Shown one piece after another: positions 36,571 to 44,236 of a stretch of DNA of 54,503 bases. The position numbers and the translations under genes are program-made. The DNA comes from Candidatus Bathyarchaeota archaeon (GTDB lineage Archaea > Thermoproteota > Bathyarchaeia > Bathyarchaeales > DTEX01), in the NCBI GenBank assembly GCA_018396655.1, contig JAGTQF010000006.1, positions 1-54,503 of the forward strand, read 5' to 3'. The number at the start of each line of letters is the position of its first letter. The first letter of the stretch is position 1. The notes under the pieces are model-generated. The model saw only the letters and a list, made by a program, of their open reading frames with translations. It searched no databases and was not told the DNA's origin.

Positions 36571-37422
36571 TTGGGAGGCGTAGTTAAAATCGGCATATTA
36601 AAGGCTGGTTGTTTAGGCTCCCTGCCGCTGATAGAATTTCTTTTGGATGAAAGAGCTGATAGGGAGGATATTCAAGTTAGGGTTTTCGGCTCAGGAGCCA
36701 AAGTTACCCCAGAGGATTGCGTTGAGTGCGCTGAGCAAGCCCTAAAACAGAGTTTCGACCTAATAATATTTGTTGGGCCAGCGCAGATAACTCCCGGACC
36801 AACAGAAGTGCGTAAGCTTCTTAGAGGATCTGGCAAGCCAGTAATAGTAATCTCAGATACTCCGGCTAAGAGAATTATTAAGGAGCTTGAGGATGCCGGC
36901 TTTGGATACATAATTGTTGAGGCTGACTCGATGATAGGCGCTAGGAGAGAGTTTCTCGACCCCGTTGAAATGGCCCTATATAATTCCGACATAATTAGGG
37001 TTTTAGCCGTAACTGGCGCACTAAATCTCATAGTTAGCGAGATAGATAGGGTGATTGATGCGATTAAATCTGGCGGCAATCTTAATCTGCCTAGACTTAT
37101 AATCGACAGTAAGAGAGCTGTTGAGGCAGCTGGCTTCTCGAATCATTATGCTAAGGCTAAGGCTATGGCGGCTTATGAACTTGCCAAGCAAGTCTCCACA
37201 TTAACTTTTGAGGCTTGCTTTAAAGTGCAGGAGCCAGAGATTTATATTCCGCTTGTCGCTGCAGCACACGAAATAATAAGGGCGGCAGCGAATCTTGCTG
37301 ATGAGGCTAGGGAGATTGAGAAGAAGAATGATTCTGTTCTTAGGAGACCACACTTTAGGGATGGCTCTCGGGGAGAAAAGAGGCTTTTGATGGAGAAGCC
37401 GCGGAAGCCTAAAGGTAAATGA
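36571..37422 (+). CDS. mtd: F420-dependent methylene-H4MPT dehydrogenase
   Basis: 283 residues, the usual Mtd length. KIGILKAGCLGSLPLIEFL, DERADREDIQVRVFGSGAK and FVGPAQITPGPTEVR match the family start to middle. It interconverts methenyl- and methylene-tetrahydromethanopterin with F420. TTG start, GGAGGAGG 7 bases upstream. TATA box TTATAAATA at 36514-36522. It is divergent from metV/metF with a 108-base shared promoter region, so the two successive C1 steps may be regulated together. Confidence 0.9.
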   Translation: MGGVVKIGILKAGCLGSLPLIEFLLDERADREDIQVRVFGSGAKVTPEDCVECAEQALKQSFDLIIFVGPAQITPGPTEVRKLLRGSGKPVIVISDTPAKRIIKELEDAGFGYIIVEADSMIGARREFLDPVEMALYNSDIIRVLAVTGALNLIVSEIDRVIDAIKSGGNLNLPRLIIDSKRAVEAAGFSNHYAKAKAMAAYELAKQVSTLTFEACFKVQEPEIYIPLVAAAHEIIRAAANLADEAREIEKKNDSVLRRPHFRDGSRGEKRLLMEKPRKPKGK

Positions 37423-37479
37423 ATATAAGTTGGTTCTATCTTGAGAGAAAACAATATAATGTAATGATGGTGATGCGCA

Positions 37480-37755
37480 ATGCCGGCAATAGAGGTTGGA
37501 AGGGTCTGCGTGAAGATTAGGGGTAGAGAGGCTGGAAGACGCTGCGTGATACTTGACATCATAGATAAGAACTTTGTGTTGGTGACGGGCCCAAAGAATG
37601 TAACTGGAGTTAGGCGGAGAAGAGCTAACATAAGCCACTTAAAGCCGACGGAGGATATTCTCAAAATAAGAAGAGGTGCATCTGACGAGGAGGTTTATAA
37701 GGCTCTTCTTGAATCGGGTAAGCTCGAAGTATATATGCAGAAAGAGAAGCTTTAA
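37480..37755 (+). CDS. rpl14e: Ribosomal protein L14e
   Basis: 91 residues beginning [20 protein letters not shown], followed by [17 protein letters not shown] and [16 protein letters not shown], the KOW-type L14e pattern. Large-subunit protein. cbf5 follows 20 bases later, the usual archaeal partner of L14e. Confidence 0.93.
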   Translation: MPAIEVGRVCVKIRGREAGRRCVILDIIDKNFVLVTGPKNVTGVRRRRANISHLKPTEDILKIRRGASDEEVYKALLESGKLEVYMQKEKL

Positions 37756-37775
37756 GTCCTATCGAGGAGGATGAA

Positions 37776-38806
37776 ATGCAAGGAATTAAGACCCCATGGA
37801 GCATAAAGCGGGAGCTGCTAACGAAATCTGAGGATGAAACAGACCCGAAATATGGCTATAAACCCGAGGAACGTCCATACCCAGAAATAATAAAGTTCGG
37901 CATAATAAATTTGGATAAGCCTCCTGGGCCCTCAAGCCATGAGGTTACGGCGTGGATTAAGCGCATACTTGGCATTGAGCATGCTGGTCACGGAGGGACC
38001 TTAGAGCCCATAGCAGTATCCTAAGGGGCTATGGGCATGGAAATCCCAAAGTGACCGGCGTCTTACCAGTAGCCCTAGAGGAGGCAACAAAGGTTATACA
38101 GGCACTGTTAAGGGCTGGTAAAGAGTATATTGGCGTAATGAAACTGCATGGCGATGCCTCTGAGGAACGCATTAAGGAGGTTTTCAGCGAGTTCACGGGT
38201 AAAATTTATCAGAGACCTCCGCTTAGGGCATCGGTTAAGAGAGCTATACGCGTGAGGACAATTTATTATCTAGACGCATTGGAGATTGATGGTAGAAACG
38301 TCCTCTTTAAGGTTGGATGCGAGGCTGGAACATACGTAAGGAAACTCATTCATGATATAGGTAAAGTCTTAGGTTGCGGTGCGCACATGCATGAGCTCCG
38401 CAGAATTAGAGCTGGCCCCTTCACTGAAGATGAAAGCATGGTAACATTACATGATGTGCTATATCTCTATGATAGATGGCGCGAGACCGGCAACATAAGT
38501 ATGCTCAGAAGATTCATACTCCCAATGGAAAAGGCTCTAGGCTTATTGCCCAAAGTTTTCATTAGGGACTCCGCCGTAGATGCAATATGCCACGGCGCAC
38601 ACCTAACAGCCCCAGGCATAACACACATCGAGTCAGGAATAAACCCAATGGACACCGTCGCTATATTCACCCTTAAAGGTGAGGCAGTAGCGCTCGGAAC
38701 AGCCATGGCCACCACAGAAGAGATGCTTAAAGCCACACATGGAATAATGGTCAAAACAGAGAGAGTCTTAATGCCAAGGGGAACGTATCCAAAACTCTGG
38801 AGATAA
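37776..38806 (+). CDS. cbf5: Cbf5/dyskerin pseudouridine synthase, interrupted by a BHB intron
   Basis: Catalytic subunit of H/ACA RNPs, isomerising uridines in rRNA. The raw frame ends in [10 protein letters not shown] and resumes with [15 protein letters not shown] in another frame. Joining 37776-38004 to 38043-38806 removes 38 nt and restores one frame of 330 residues with the conserved [13 protein letters not shown], whose Asp is the catalytic residue. Further blocks: [41 protein letters not shown], and a C-terminal PUA domain ([16 protein letters not shown]). It is a working gene with an archaeal-type intron, not a pseudogene. Confidence 0.93.
38005..38042 (+). other. Archaeal BHB intron in cbf5 (38 nt)
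   Basis: A complete bulge-helix-bulge fold can be drawn. Outer helix: GGGA (37995-37998) with UCCC (38044-38047). Central helix: CCUU (37999-38002) with AUGG (38037-38040), one U-U mismatch. 5' bulge: AGA (38003-38005). 3' bulge: AAA (38041-38043). Inner intron helix: GCCCAUAG (38006-38013) with CUAUGGGC (38029-38036), 15-nt loop. Cutting after the second base of each bulge gives G|AT, the catalytic Asp codon. Introns at cbf5 are known in Crenarchaeota and are removed by the tRNA splicing endonuclease. Confidence 0.92.
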
Positions 38807-38869
38807 AAATCAAACAATTTAAATAGCCTGGAAAATTTTATAGAGGATTGAAGAGCCGGGGTCTCCTAG

Positions 38870-38894
38870 AGCCAACAAATAAACTGGCGGGGAA
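38870..38894 (+). other. tRNA-Ser intron 1 (D loop, 25 nt)
   Basis: 5' bulge AGA (38868-38870), inner helix GCCA/UGGC (38871-38874/38885-38888), central helix UCCU (38864-38867) with GGGG (38889-38892), 3' bulge AAU. The outer helix is missing, so this is a relaxed BHB. Removal leaves D loop AG-UCC-GGUA. Confidence 0.78.
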
Positions 38895-38909
38895 TCCGGT
38901 AGGGAGCAG

Positions 38910-38935
38910 ATTACAACAAGTAAACATAAGCTTAA
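38910..38935 (+). other. tRNA-Ser intron 2 (position 29/30, 26 nt)
   Basis: Full BHB: outer helix UAGG (38900-38903) with CCUG (38937-38940), central helix GAGC (38904-38907) with GCUU (38930-38933), 5' bulge AGA, 3' bulge AAG, inner UUA/UAA. Removal joins CAG to GC and completes the anticodon stem. Confidence 0.85.
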
Positions 38936-38943
38936 GCCTGGAG

Positions 38944-38959
38944 CCAAAAACAGCCAAAC
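38944..38959 (+). other. tRNA-Ser intron 3 (canonical 37/38, 16 nt)
   Basis: 5' bulge AGC (38942-38944), central helix CUGG (38938-38941) with CCAA (38954-38957), three of four pairs, 3' bulge ACA (38958-38960). Removal leaves A38 and the 3' anticodon strand GCCUG. Its inner helix is weak, so the exact boundaries are less sure than for intron 2. Confidence 0.72.
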
Positions 38960-39091
38960 AGCCTGTGGCCCACTCTGGGCCGCGTGGGTTCAAATCCCAC
39001 CCCCGGCGCCAATTTATATACTCTAGATGAAAAATGATATCTAGTTGGGAGTTAGTTGATATAACTGCTTAAGAAGGGGACTGTAGGGGAA

Positions 39092-39815
39092 ATGCATATT
39101 GGATTGTTATCGCTGATAATCTTAGCAAGGTGTAGAGGTCGGTCAGACTAAGGTTATAGCCTTAAAGAACATAAATCTAAAAATTGAGAAAGGGGAGTAT
39201 GTGGCAATTCTCGGCCTAAGTGGCTCCGGCAAATCTACGCTTATCTACTTAATATTATCGGTGGATTAGATAAGCCAACCTCGGGCAGAATATGTGTGGA
39301 TGGCATAGACTTAGGAAGATTAAGCGAGGAGAAACTATCTCGCTTTAGAGCGGAGAAAATAGGCTTTATTTTTCAGTTCTTCAATCTAATACTGACTAAT
39401 ACTGACATTTACGGCTCTTGAGAACGTTATGGTTCCGGCCGAGATAATAGGCTTAGAAACTAAAAGAGGCTAGGAGAAAGGCTGAGATGCTCTTGACAAG
39501 GGTTGGTTTAAAGGATAGGCTTAACTATATTCCAAGCAACTTATCAGGAGGAGAGCAGCAGCGTGTGGTAATAGTGAGAGCCCTGATTAATAATCCACTA
39601 TTACTCTTATGTGATGAGCCTACGGGTAATTTAGTCTCAAATTTATTCTCTAAGTTTTAAGCAGCATAACGCCCTTTACAATACCCCTCTACTACTCAAC
39701 TAGTATTTTATTTAACTCAGCACTCTTTATTTTGTTAATAATTCTGCCAAGCGGTTTCGTTTTGGGAGGATATATAGTGAGCTTCAGTCCAGCCTCAGCC
39801 CTAAGATGCGAGTAA
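39092..39815 (+). pseudogene. Decayed MacB/LolD-type ABC transporter (ATPase fused to permease remnant)
   Basis: Pieces in shifting frames spell a LolD-like ATPase: [17 protein letters not shown], Walker [28 protein letters not shown], Walker [12 protein letters not shown]. At least three frameshifts and stops break it, including a short duplication (CTAATACTGA repeated near 39391-39408). After 39660 the sequence changes to the last 50 codons of an FtsX/MacB permease (LPSGFVLGGYIVSFSP then ALRCE and a stop), so an internal deletion has joined two genes. The intact permease of this type is at 52.5 kb. Confidence 0.85.
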
Positions 39816-39859
39816 GTTAGTAAGAGAATTTCTAAAGTGCCTTAACCGTAAAATTTTCC

Positions 39860-40801
39860 TCATCTCAGAATTGCCTCTCTAATGGCTCTGTGGCTTTCCA
39901 TTATCGGAGCAACCGTATTTACAATATAGATTTCTTCTACTGAGCGGAAGAGCTCTCCGAAGAATTTTCTCCTAATATCTGTTTTGCGTCTGTCTTTAAC
40001 AAGTAAATGCGGGTTGCAAAAGTCAGCGGATTCCACGTATCTTAATGCCTCATCTGGTGAGATATTATTAATTATTGATTTGTCTTCTGGATCACGTTTA
40101 AGCAGTATAGCCTTCTTCAGCGTTGTCATTGGCAGAACCCTTCCTTTCCCCACGATCCATCTTATGTTTACGACAGCTCTATTCATGGAGTCAAACTCTG
40201 CCTTATCTACAAGCCTTTGATATTCGCCCCAAACATTGGCTATGTCCGCCTGGATATAGAAGTTCTTCTCTGAGGCGAATGCCACGGCTCTATTGCCCAT
40301 TAGGCGAACAAAGAACCAGTCGTCTGATACAACCCTTATACCTTCAAGTCTCAGAAGCCCATATGTATGTGTAGTCTTGCCGGTTCCGGAGGGCGCGATT
40401 AGGCATATGCCATGCCCATCCATGTCCACGCATGCGCCGTGAACAGAGTTTATACCATGCTCATCCTCAAGTATATCACCCGCGATGCTTAGGGCTATGG
40501 ATTTAATCCAGCCATAATAGTCTACATTAATTAGGAAAGCTGTTTTGGAAAGCGGGTCGTAGAGAAACTTCTGTCCCCCACCATCCTCGTTTGTAACAAT
40601 CAGTCTTCCATGGGAGCGGATGCTCGCCGACATGGAGTAGAAGCTCTCTTCCCAGCGCTCCTTCACATATCTTATATCCGTTAGGAGCTTAATGCAGCAC
40701 CCATATATGTCAGCCCTCTCCTCATAAAGAAAGCGGTCACTATATCTCTCCATTAAGGCATCCTTCTCCTCAATAGAAATAAGTTTAATCTCGTACTTCA
40801 A
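39860..40801 (-). CDS. HPr-kinase-like P-loop protein
   Basis: 313 residues. The centre reads SVHGACVDMDGHGICLIAPSGTGKTTHTYGLL, here broken as HGACVDMDG then APSGTGKTTHT, followed by VVSDDWFFVR. This is the arrangement of HPr kinase/phosphorylase and the PEP-carboxykinase-like fold: a His before the strand, a P-loop and an Asp pair. No HPr or PTS gene is in the window, and archaea of this type generally lack PTS, so the substrate is unknown. Upstream (40802-41394) lies a gene-poor region. Confidence 0.65.
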   Translation of the reverse strand: MKYEIKLISIEEKDALMERYSDRFLYEERADIYGCCIKLLTDIRYVKERWEESFYSMSASIRSHGRLIVTNEDGGGQKFLYDPLSKTAFLINVDYYGWIKSIALSIAGDILEDEHGINSVHGACVDMDGHGICLIAPSGTGKTTHTYGLLRLEGIRVVSDDWFFVRLMGNRAVAFASEKNFYIQADIANVWGEYQRLVDKAEFDSMNRAVVNIRWIVGKGRVLPMTTLKKAILLKRDPEDKSIINNISPDEALRYVESADFCNPHLLVKDRRKTDIRRKFFGELFRSVEEIYIVNTVAPIMESHRAIREAILR

Positions 40802-40981
40802 CCCTGAAACCCCCCTAGAAAATTTCTATCTCAAGACATTTATAGGTATGCCTCGGTCACATATCCATGTATCATCCTGTGACTGTTAAAGTCCTTAAGT
40901 CTATCGAAAGAGTCTGTAACGCCAGCAAAGAGATCTAAGAGAACCTTTGAAAGGCTCTCCCCCAGCCCTAGTGGATTAGCC

Positions 40982-41010
40982 AGAGGCTATTAGGAAGATA
41001 GAGAGGTATC
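40982..41010 (+). repeat. Dispersed degenerate element, copy C
   Basis: Third copy: AGAGGCTA, TTAGG, AAGATAGAGAGGTATC. It is embedded in a larger decayed coding stretch (40937-41020), which supports the view that all three copies come from one protein-coding family. Confidence 0.5.
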
Positions 41011-41176
41011 TTTTTCGATAGCCTAGCCCTCCCCTCATAAAGATGCTAGCTATGCTCCATCTTTAGGGAGACTCCTCTATAGGCGCTTAGATGCATATTA
41101 CCGCATAAGAATATTCTGTTTAGTCTACAGTTGAGAGGAAAAGCCCCTAATCAGGGAATCAAATATTAGGGGAAAG

Positions 41177-41293
41177 GTGCCCAAGCCGGTATATGAGTTC
41201 ATAGCCGTTAAAAGCGAAGTTAATGAGCTACTGAAGAAGATTTCCGGGGAGATAGGTTTAGAACATCCAATCAACCACTCGAGACAATCTTAA
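41177..41293 (+). CDS. Possible 38-residue peptide or gene remnant
   Basis: GTG start after GGGGAAAG; product begins MPKPVYEFIAVKSEVNELL (GTG read as Met) and ends NHSRQS. The composition is protein-like and amphipathic, reminiscent of the start of an antitoxin or HEPN-associated protein, but I recognise nothing. It may be the truncated head of a lost gene. Confidence 0.25.
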   Translation: MPKPVYEFIAVKSEVNELLKKISGEIGLEHPINHSRQS

Positions 41294-41397
41294 GGTGCAA
41301 GGTTTCTGGCCCAAGGGTTAACCCCAACAACAAATTTCTGCCCTCCAAACAAGCCCCATTTTTAGGTTGCTTTTCTAAAAAGCAGCATTTTTCTTGG

Positions 41398-41470
41398 AGC
41401 CCCGGGCGGGATTTGAACCCGCGACCCGCGGCTTACAAGGCCGCTGCTCTAACCGCTAAGCCACCGGGGC
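41398..41470 (-). tRNA. tRNA-Thr(UGU)
   Basis: Standard cloverleaf on the minus strand: acceptor GCCCCGG/CCGGGGC, D arm with UUAGCGGUUAGA, anticodon stem GCGGC/GCCGC, loop CUUGUAA (anticodon UGU), T arm CGCGGGTTCAAATCCCGC. Discriminator U, usual for archaeal Thr, with CCA encoded at 41395-41397. No intron. A TATA-like stretch GATAAAAATATC lies 30-40 bases upstream. Confidence 0.95.
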
Positions 41471-41547
41471 TCTGTGTTTCCCATTTTGTTAGCCATCTGA
41501 AGATATTTTTATCTGTGAATAATAAGATTTTTGGATGGGTGAATCTT

Positions 41548-43065
41548 ATGGTGGATTCGAAAAGGGATGTTTATGTTTTAGTCTTTGATTGTGGTTCAAC
41601 TAATATTAGGGCTGTTGCAGTTAACCCTTTGGGCGAGGTTGTCGCCTACTCAAGCAGGCCTAATAAATCCATTCCCCAGCCTAATGGTAAGCCTGGTTGG
41701 TTGATCTGGGATTTTGAGGAGATTTGGCATAAGATATGTGAGGTTTCCCGTGAGGTTTCCGGAACTATTGGTCCAGAAAATATTAGGGCGGTTTCAGTTA
41801 TAACTTGGGGTGCTGATGGCGCCCCGATCAAACGTAATGGTGAGCTGACCTATCCGCCTATTTCTTGGCAGTGTCCAAGAACTCGGGAAGTTGCTGAGAA
41901 GATCACTGAGCATGTTAGTGCCTGGGAGATATTTAGGATAACTGGTTACCAGATAATCTCGTTTAATACGCTTTTTAAGCTGATTTGGCTTAGGAAGGAA
42001 GCTTCAAAAGCTCTCGAAGAGGCTGAGACATGGCTTATGATGCCGGGTTTAATAGCCAATAGGTTGACTGGCGAATTCCATATAGATCCGACGATAGCGT
42101 CTACAATGATGGCTATGGACTTAGGTAGAAGGGACTGGTCTGCTATGATGCTTGAGCTCGCTGACCTAACTCCCGGATTCTTTCCAGAGTGGAGGGAGCC
42201 GGGTGAGATTGTTGGATATATAACTGAGCATGCAGCCCATCTTTGCGGCTTGCTTCCTGGAACACCCGTTGTTGCGGGAGGGCATGATACGCAGTTTGCG
42301 ATATTTGGTTCGGGTGCTGGAGTTGGTGATGTGGTTCTCTCTAGTGGGACGTGGGAGATTTTGGGTGTTAGGGTGAATTTTTACAGTCCTTCTAAGAGGG
42401 CCTTTGAGGAGGGCATGATAATTGAGGCGGATGTTGAGAGGGGGCTTTGGAATCCACAGTTTCTTATGATTGCCTCAGCCGTAATCGAGTGGATTATAAA
42501 TAGCATGTTTAGGGATGTTGGTGAAAGAAGATATGAGAGGATAATTGAGGAGATCAAGTCCGTTCCACCAGGCTCAAATGGCCTAATCTTCATACCGAGC
42601 TTTGTGGGGGAGAGTGGCCCGCTTAGAAAATATGGGGTTCCTGGAATAATTCTTGGCTTAAACTTGAATTCCACAAGAGCCCATATTCTTCATGCGGTCT
42701 TTGAGGGCCTAACATTCCAGATGAGAGAAGCCCTGAAAATATTGGCTGAATCAATGAATATTAGGGTTAATGAGCTTCGTGTTGTGGGAGGGGGCTCAAA
42801 GAATGATTTGTGGAATCAGATGAGGGCTGATGCTACTGGTATGCGGATTATAGTTCCAGCTGTGAGGGAGGCTGCGACGTTGGGGGCCGCACTAACATCC
42901 TTCGTTGGCATAGGATACTATAGGTCTATAGATGAGGCTCGGAAAAACCTTTTTATGGAGGAGAGAGTCTTTAATTCGGTTGAGGAGCGAAAGTCCGCCT
43001 ATGATTCAATATTCAAGAGGTATATTGATGTGCTGAAGAGCCTAAAAGAAATCTACAAGTCTTAA
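41548..43065 (+). CDS. FGGY-family carbohydrate kinase
   Basis: 505 residues. N-terminal phosphate-1 motif FDCGSTNIRAVAV, GADGAPI, GGHDTQFAIFGSGAG, and the C-terminal adenosine motif VVGGGSKNDLWNQMRADATG are typical FGGY. Similarity in feel is to L-fuculokinase/rhamnulokinase-type enzymes, but the sugar cannot be fixed from sequence. Start at the ATG at 41548 with GGATGGGTGA upstream; frames further upstream run through tRNA-Thr and are not coding. The adjacent HAD gene and rpiB nearby fit sugar-phosphate metabolism. Confidence 0.88.
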   Translation: MVDSKRDVYVLVFDCGSTNIRAVAVNPLGEVVAYSSRPNKSIPQPNGKPGWLIWDFEEIWHKICEVSREVSGTIGPENIRAVSVITWGADGAPIKRNGELTYPPISWQCPRTREVAEKITEHVSAWEIFRITGYQIISFNTLFKLIWLRKEASKALEEAETWLMMPGLIANRLTGEFHIDPTIASTMMAMDLGRRDWSAMMLELADLTPGFFPEWREPGEIVGYITEHAAHLCGLLPGTPVVAGGHDTQFAIFGSGAGVGDVVLSSGTWEILGVRVNFYSPSKRAFEEGMIIEADVERGLWNPQFLMIASAVIEWIINSMFRDVGERRYERIIEEIKSVPPGSNGLIFIPSFVGESGPLRKYGVPGIILGLNLNSTRAHILHAVFEGLTFQMREALKILAESMNIRVNELRVVGGGSKNDLWNQMRADATGMRIIVPAVREAATLGAALTSFVGIGYYRSIDEARKNLFMEERVFNSVEERKSAYDSIFKRYIDVLKSLKEIYKS

Positions 43066-43919
43066 ATCCTATAGTTTTCAATTGCGAGTAGATTTAGGAG
43101 CTCGCCTAATCTCTTTATTGTGAAGTCCGGCTTATCCTCTTCGCTAATATTCGAATTTTTACGCCCTATTAAAACGGTCCTCATTCCAATGTTTTTGGCG
43201 CCCCTAATATCCACATCTGGTGTATCACCAACAAAGATGGATTCTGAGACGCTGACCCCAAGAAGGTTTAGTGTAAAGTTAAAGATTTCCGGACTTGGCT
43301 TACGCCTATTAATCTCAGCTGATATCACTATTACATCTAAAAATTCTCTAAGCCCATATTTCTCAATTAAATTGCGGGCGCATTCCGGTATAGAGAAGTT
43401 TGAAATCACCCCAATCTTATACCCACACTCATATAGTCTTGACAAGACAAGACTTGCTTCTTCATCCGGACATATATGGCGTACAAATTCCTCTGAGTAG
43501 GCGTTCACCGCACCCCTCACCAGCGGGTCTTTTAAGTCGCAATCGTAGCCTAATCTTTTTAGAACCTCAGAGATTCTGAGGCTATAGTGCGGCTCCTCGA
43601 GATTTACGCTAATCCTCTCGTATAGGCGGCTTCTAACCTCGGAGTATGCTCGCCTAAAATCCTCGTAAGAGACGCGCACACCATTAGCGCTCAAAAACTC
43701 ATAAACATTTTTCAGGCAGCTCTCACCCAAATTTATACCAGCCCTAACTAATAGGAGCGTATCAAATAGGTCAAATAGTATAGCCCTAACCCCCAACAGC
43801 CCAGTTCTAGGATTTTTGGAGAGATTATCTCCCTCCAAATTAACCCACCATCTCCGCACTCTTGCGCTCTTAACAGTAGAGGGATTGCAGCCCCTAAAAG
43901 CGTTTTCTTTCCCCAACAA
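43062..43919 (-). CDS. HAD-superfamily hydrolase, subfamily IA
   Basis: HAD motifs: AILFDLFDTLLL, GVISNFS, the Lys of NRRKPSPEIF, and FVGDTPDVDIRGAKN. A helical cap lies between motifs I and II, as in phosphoglycolate-phosphatase-like enzymes. The first 40 residues before GVRAILFD look non-homologous, so translation may really start at a TTG at 43796. Its stop codon overlaps the kinase stop in TTAA. Possibly dephosphorylates a sugar phosphate from the kinase pathway; this is contextual. Confidence 0.82.
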   Translation of the reverse strand: MLGKENAFRGCNPSTVKSARVRRWWVNLEGDNLSKNPRTGLLGVRAILFDLFDTLLLVRAGINLGESCLKNVYEFLSANGVRVSYEDFRRAYSEVRSRLYERISVNLEEPHYSLRISEVLKRLGYDCDLKDPLVRGAVNAYSEEFVRHICPDEEASLVLSRLYECGYKIGVISNFSIPECARNLIEKYGLREFLDVIVISAEINRRKPSPEIFNFTLNLLGVSVSESIFVGDTPDVDIRGAKNIGMRTVLIGRKNSNISEEDKPDFTIKRLGELLNLLAIENYRI

Positions 43920-43970
43920 ATATTTTGTGTCCTATTCAGAACGCGTTCTCTTTACGTGATGCTTAAGCGC

Positions 43971-44170
43971 CTATTTTTCAGAGGACTTTCTCCTGCCAAG
44001 CCAATAGAAAACGCCCGCTATAGCCCAGCAGATTATTGTGCTTAGTGGTGTGAAGCTGCAGTGGGCGTAATAGCCTAATAGGCATGGTTTGCTTGCAGGA
44101 GTCGGTATAAACGTTGATAAGCCAGAACAATAAATATGGCTATCAGAATTAGCCAATATACCCTCATCAT
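43971..44170 (-). pseudogene. Small two-helix membrane protein, apparently frameshifted
   Basis: From ATGATGAGG at 44170, behind GGGGGC, one frame reads MMRVYWLILIAIFIVLAYQR (a membrane helix) and stops early. Another frame continues STFIPTPASKPCLLGYYAHC, a second helix STIICWAIAGVFYWL and a basic tail GRRKSSEK. The two halves make a sensible small membrane protein if one base is lost or gained near 44110. Either a decayed gene or a sequencing error. Not recognised. Confidence 0.4.
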
Positions 44171-44236
44171 AATGCCCCCACATCAAACTTGCCGTCTCCC
44201 TATATAAAACTTATCGTCCCCATCAGCTAACCATCA

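Larger units (their letters stand above)
38855..39008 (+). tRNA. tRNA-Ser(GGA) with three BHB introns
   Basis: Acceptor GCCGGGG/CCCCGGC, discriminator G, encoded CCA at 39009-39011, T arm GTGGG-TTCAAAT-CCCAC and a long variable arm GGCCC-ACTCT-GGGCC identify a class II serine tRNA. The rest fits only after removing three introns: 38870-38894 (D loop), 38910-38935 (between positions 29 and 30) and 38944-38959 (canonical 37/38). This yields D stem UCCU/GGGA, anticodon stem CAGGC/GCCUG, loop CUGGAGA with anticodon GGA, and an 87-nt mature tRNA. TATA box TTTAAATA at 38818-38825. Confidence 0.9.
40802..41394. other. Gene-poor region with a dispersed element and coding remnants
   Basis: About 590 bases without a convincing gene. 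It holds the third dispersed element (40982-41010). Around it a broken frame reads SKRTFERLSPSPSGLA and then, after a one-base shift, EAIRKIERYLF, so a decayed gene is likely. Bases 41177-41293 form a short open frame described separately. Promoter-like sequence of tRNA-Thr lies on its other side. Confidence 0.45.

Noticed and set aside
37776-38806. cbf5 as two genes or a frameshifted pseudogene
   Set aside because: A single BHB intron restores the frame and the catalytic Asp exactly, which chance decay would not do.
38855-39008. Degenerate or truncated tRNA
   Set aside because: All stems are perfect once the three introns are removed, and class II Ser features (long variable arm, discriminator G) are intact.
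41413-41547. N-terminal extension of the sugar kinase
   Set aside because: The extra codons run through tRNA-Thr; the conserved FGGY start follows the ATG at 41548.
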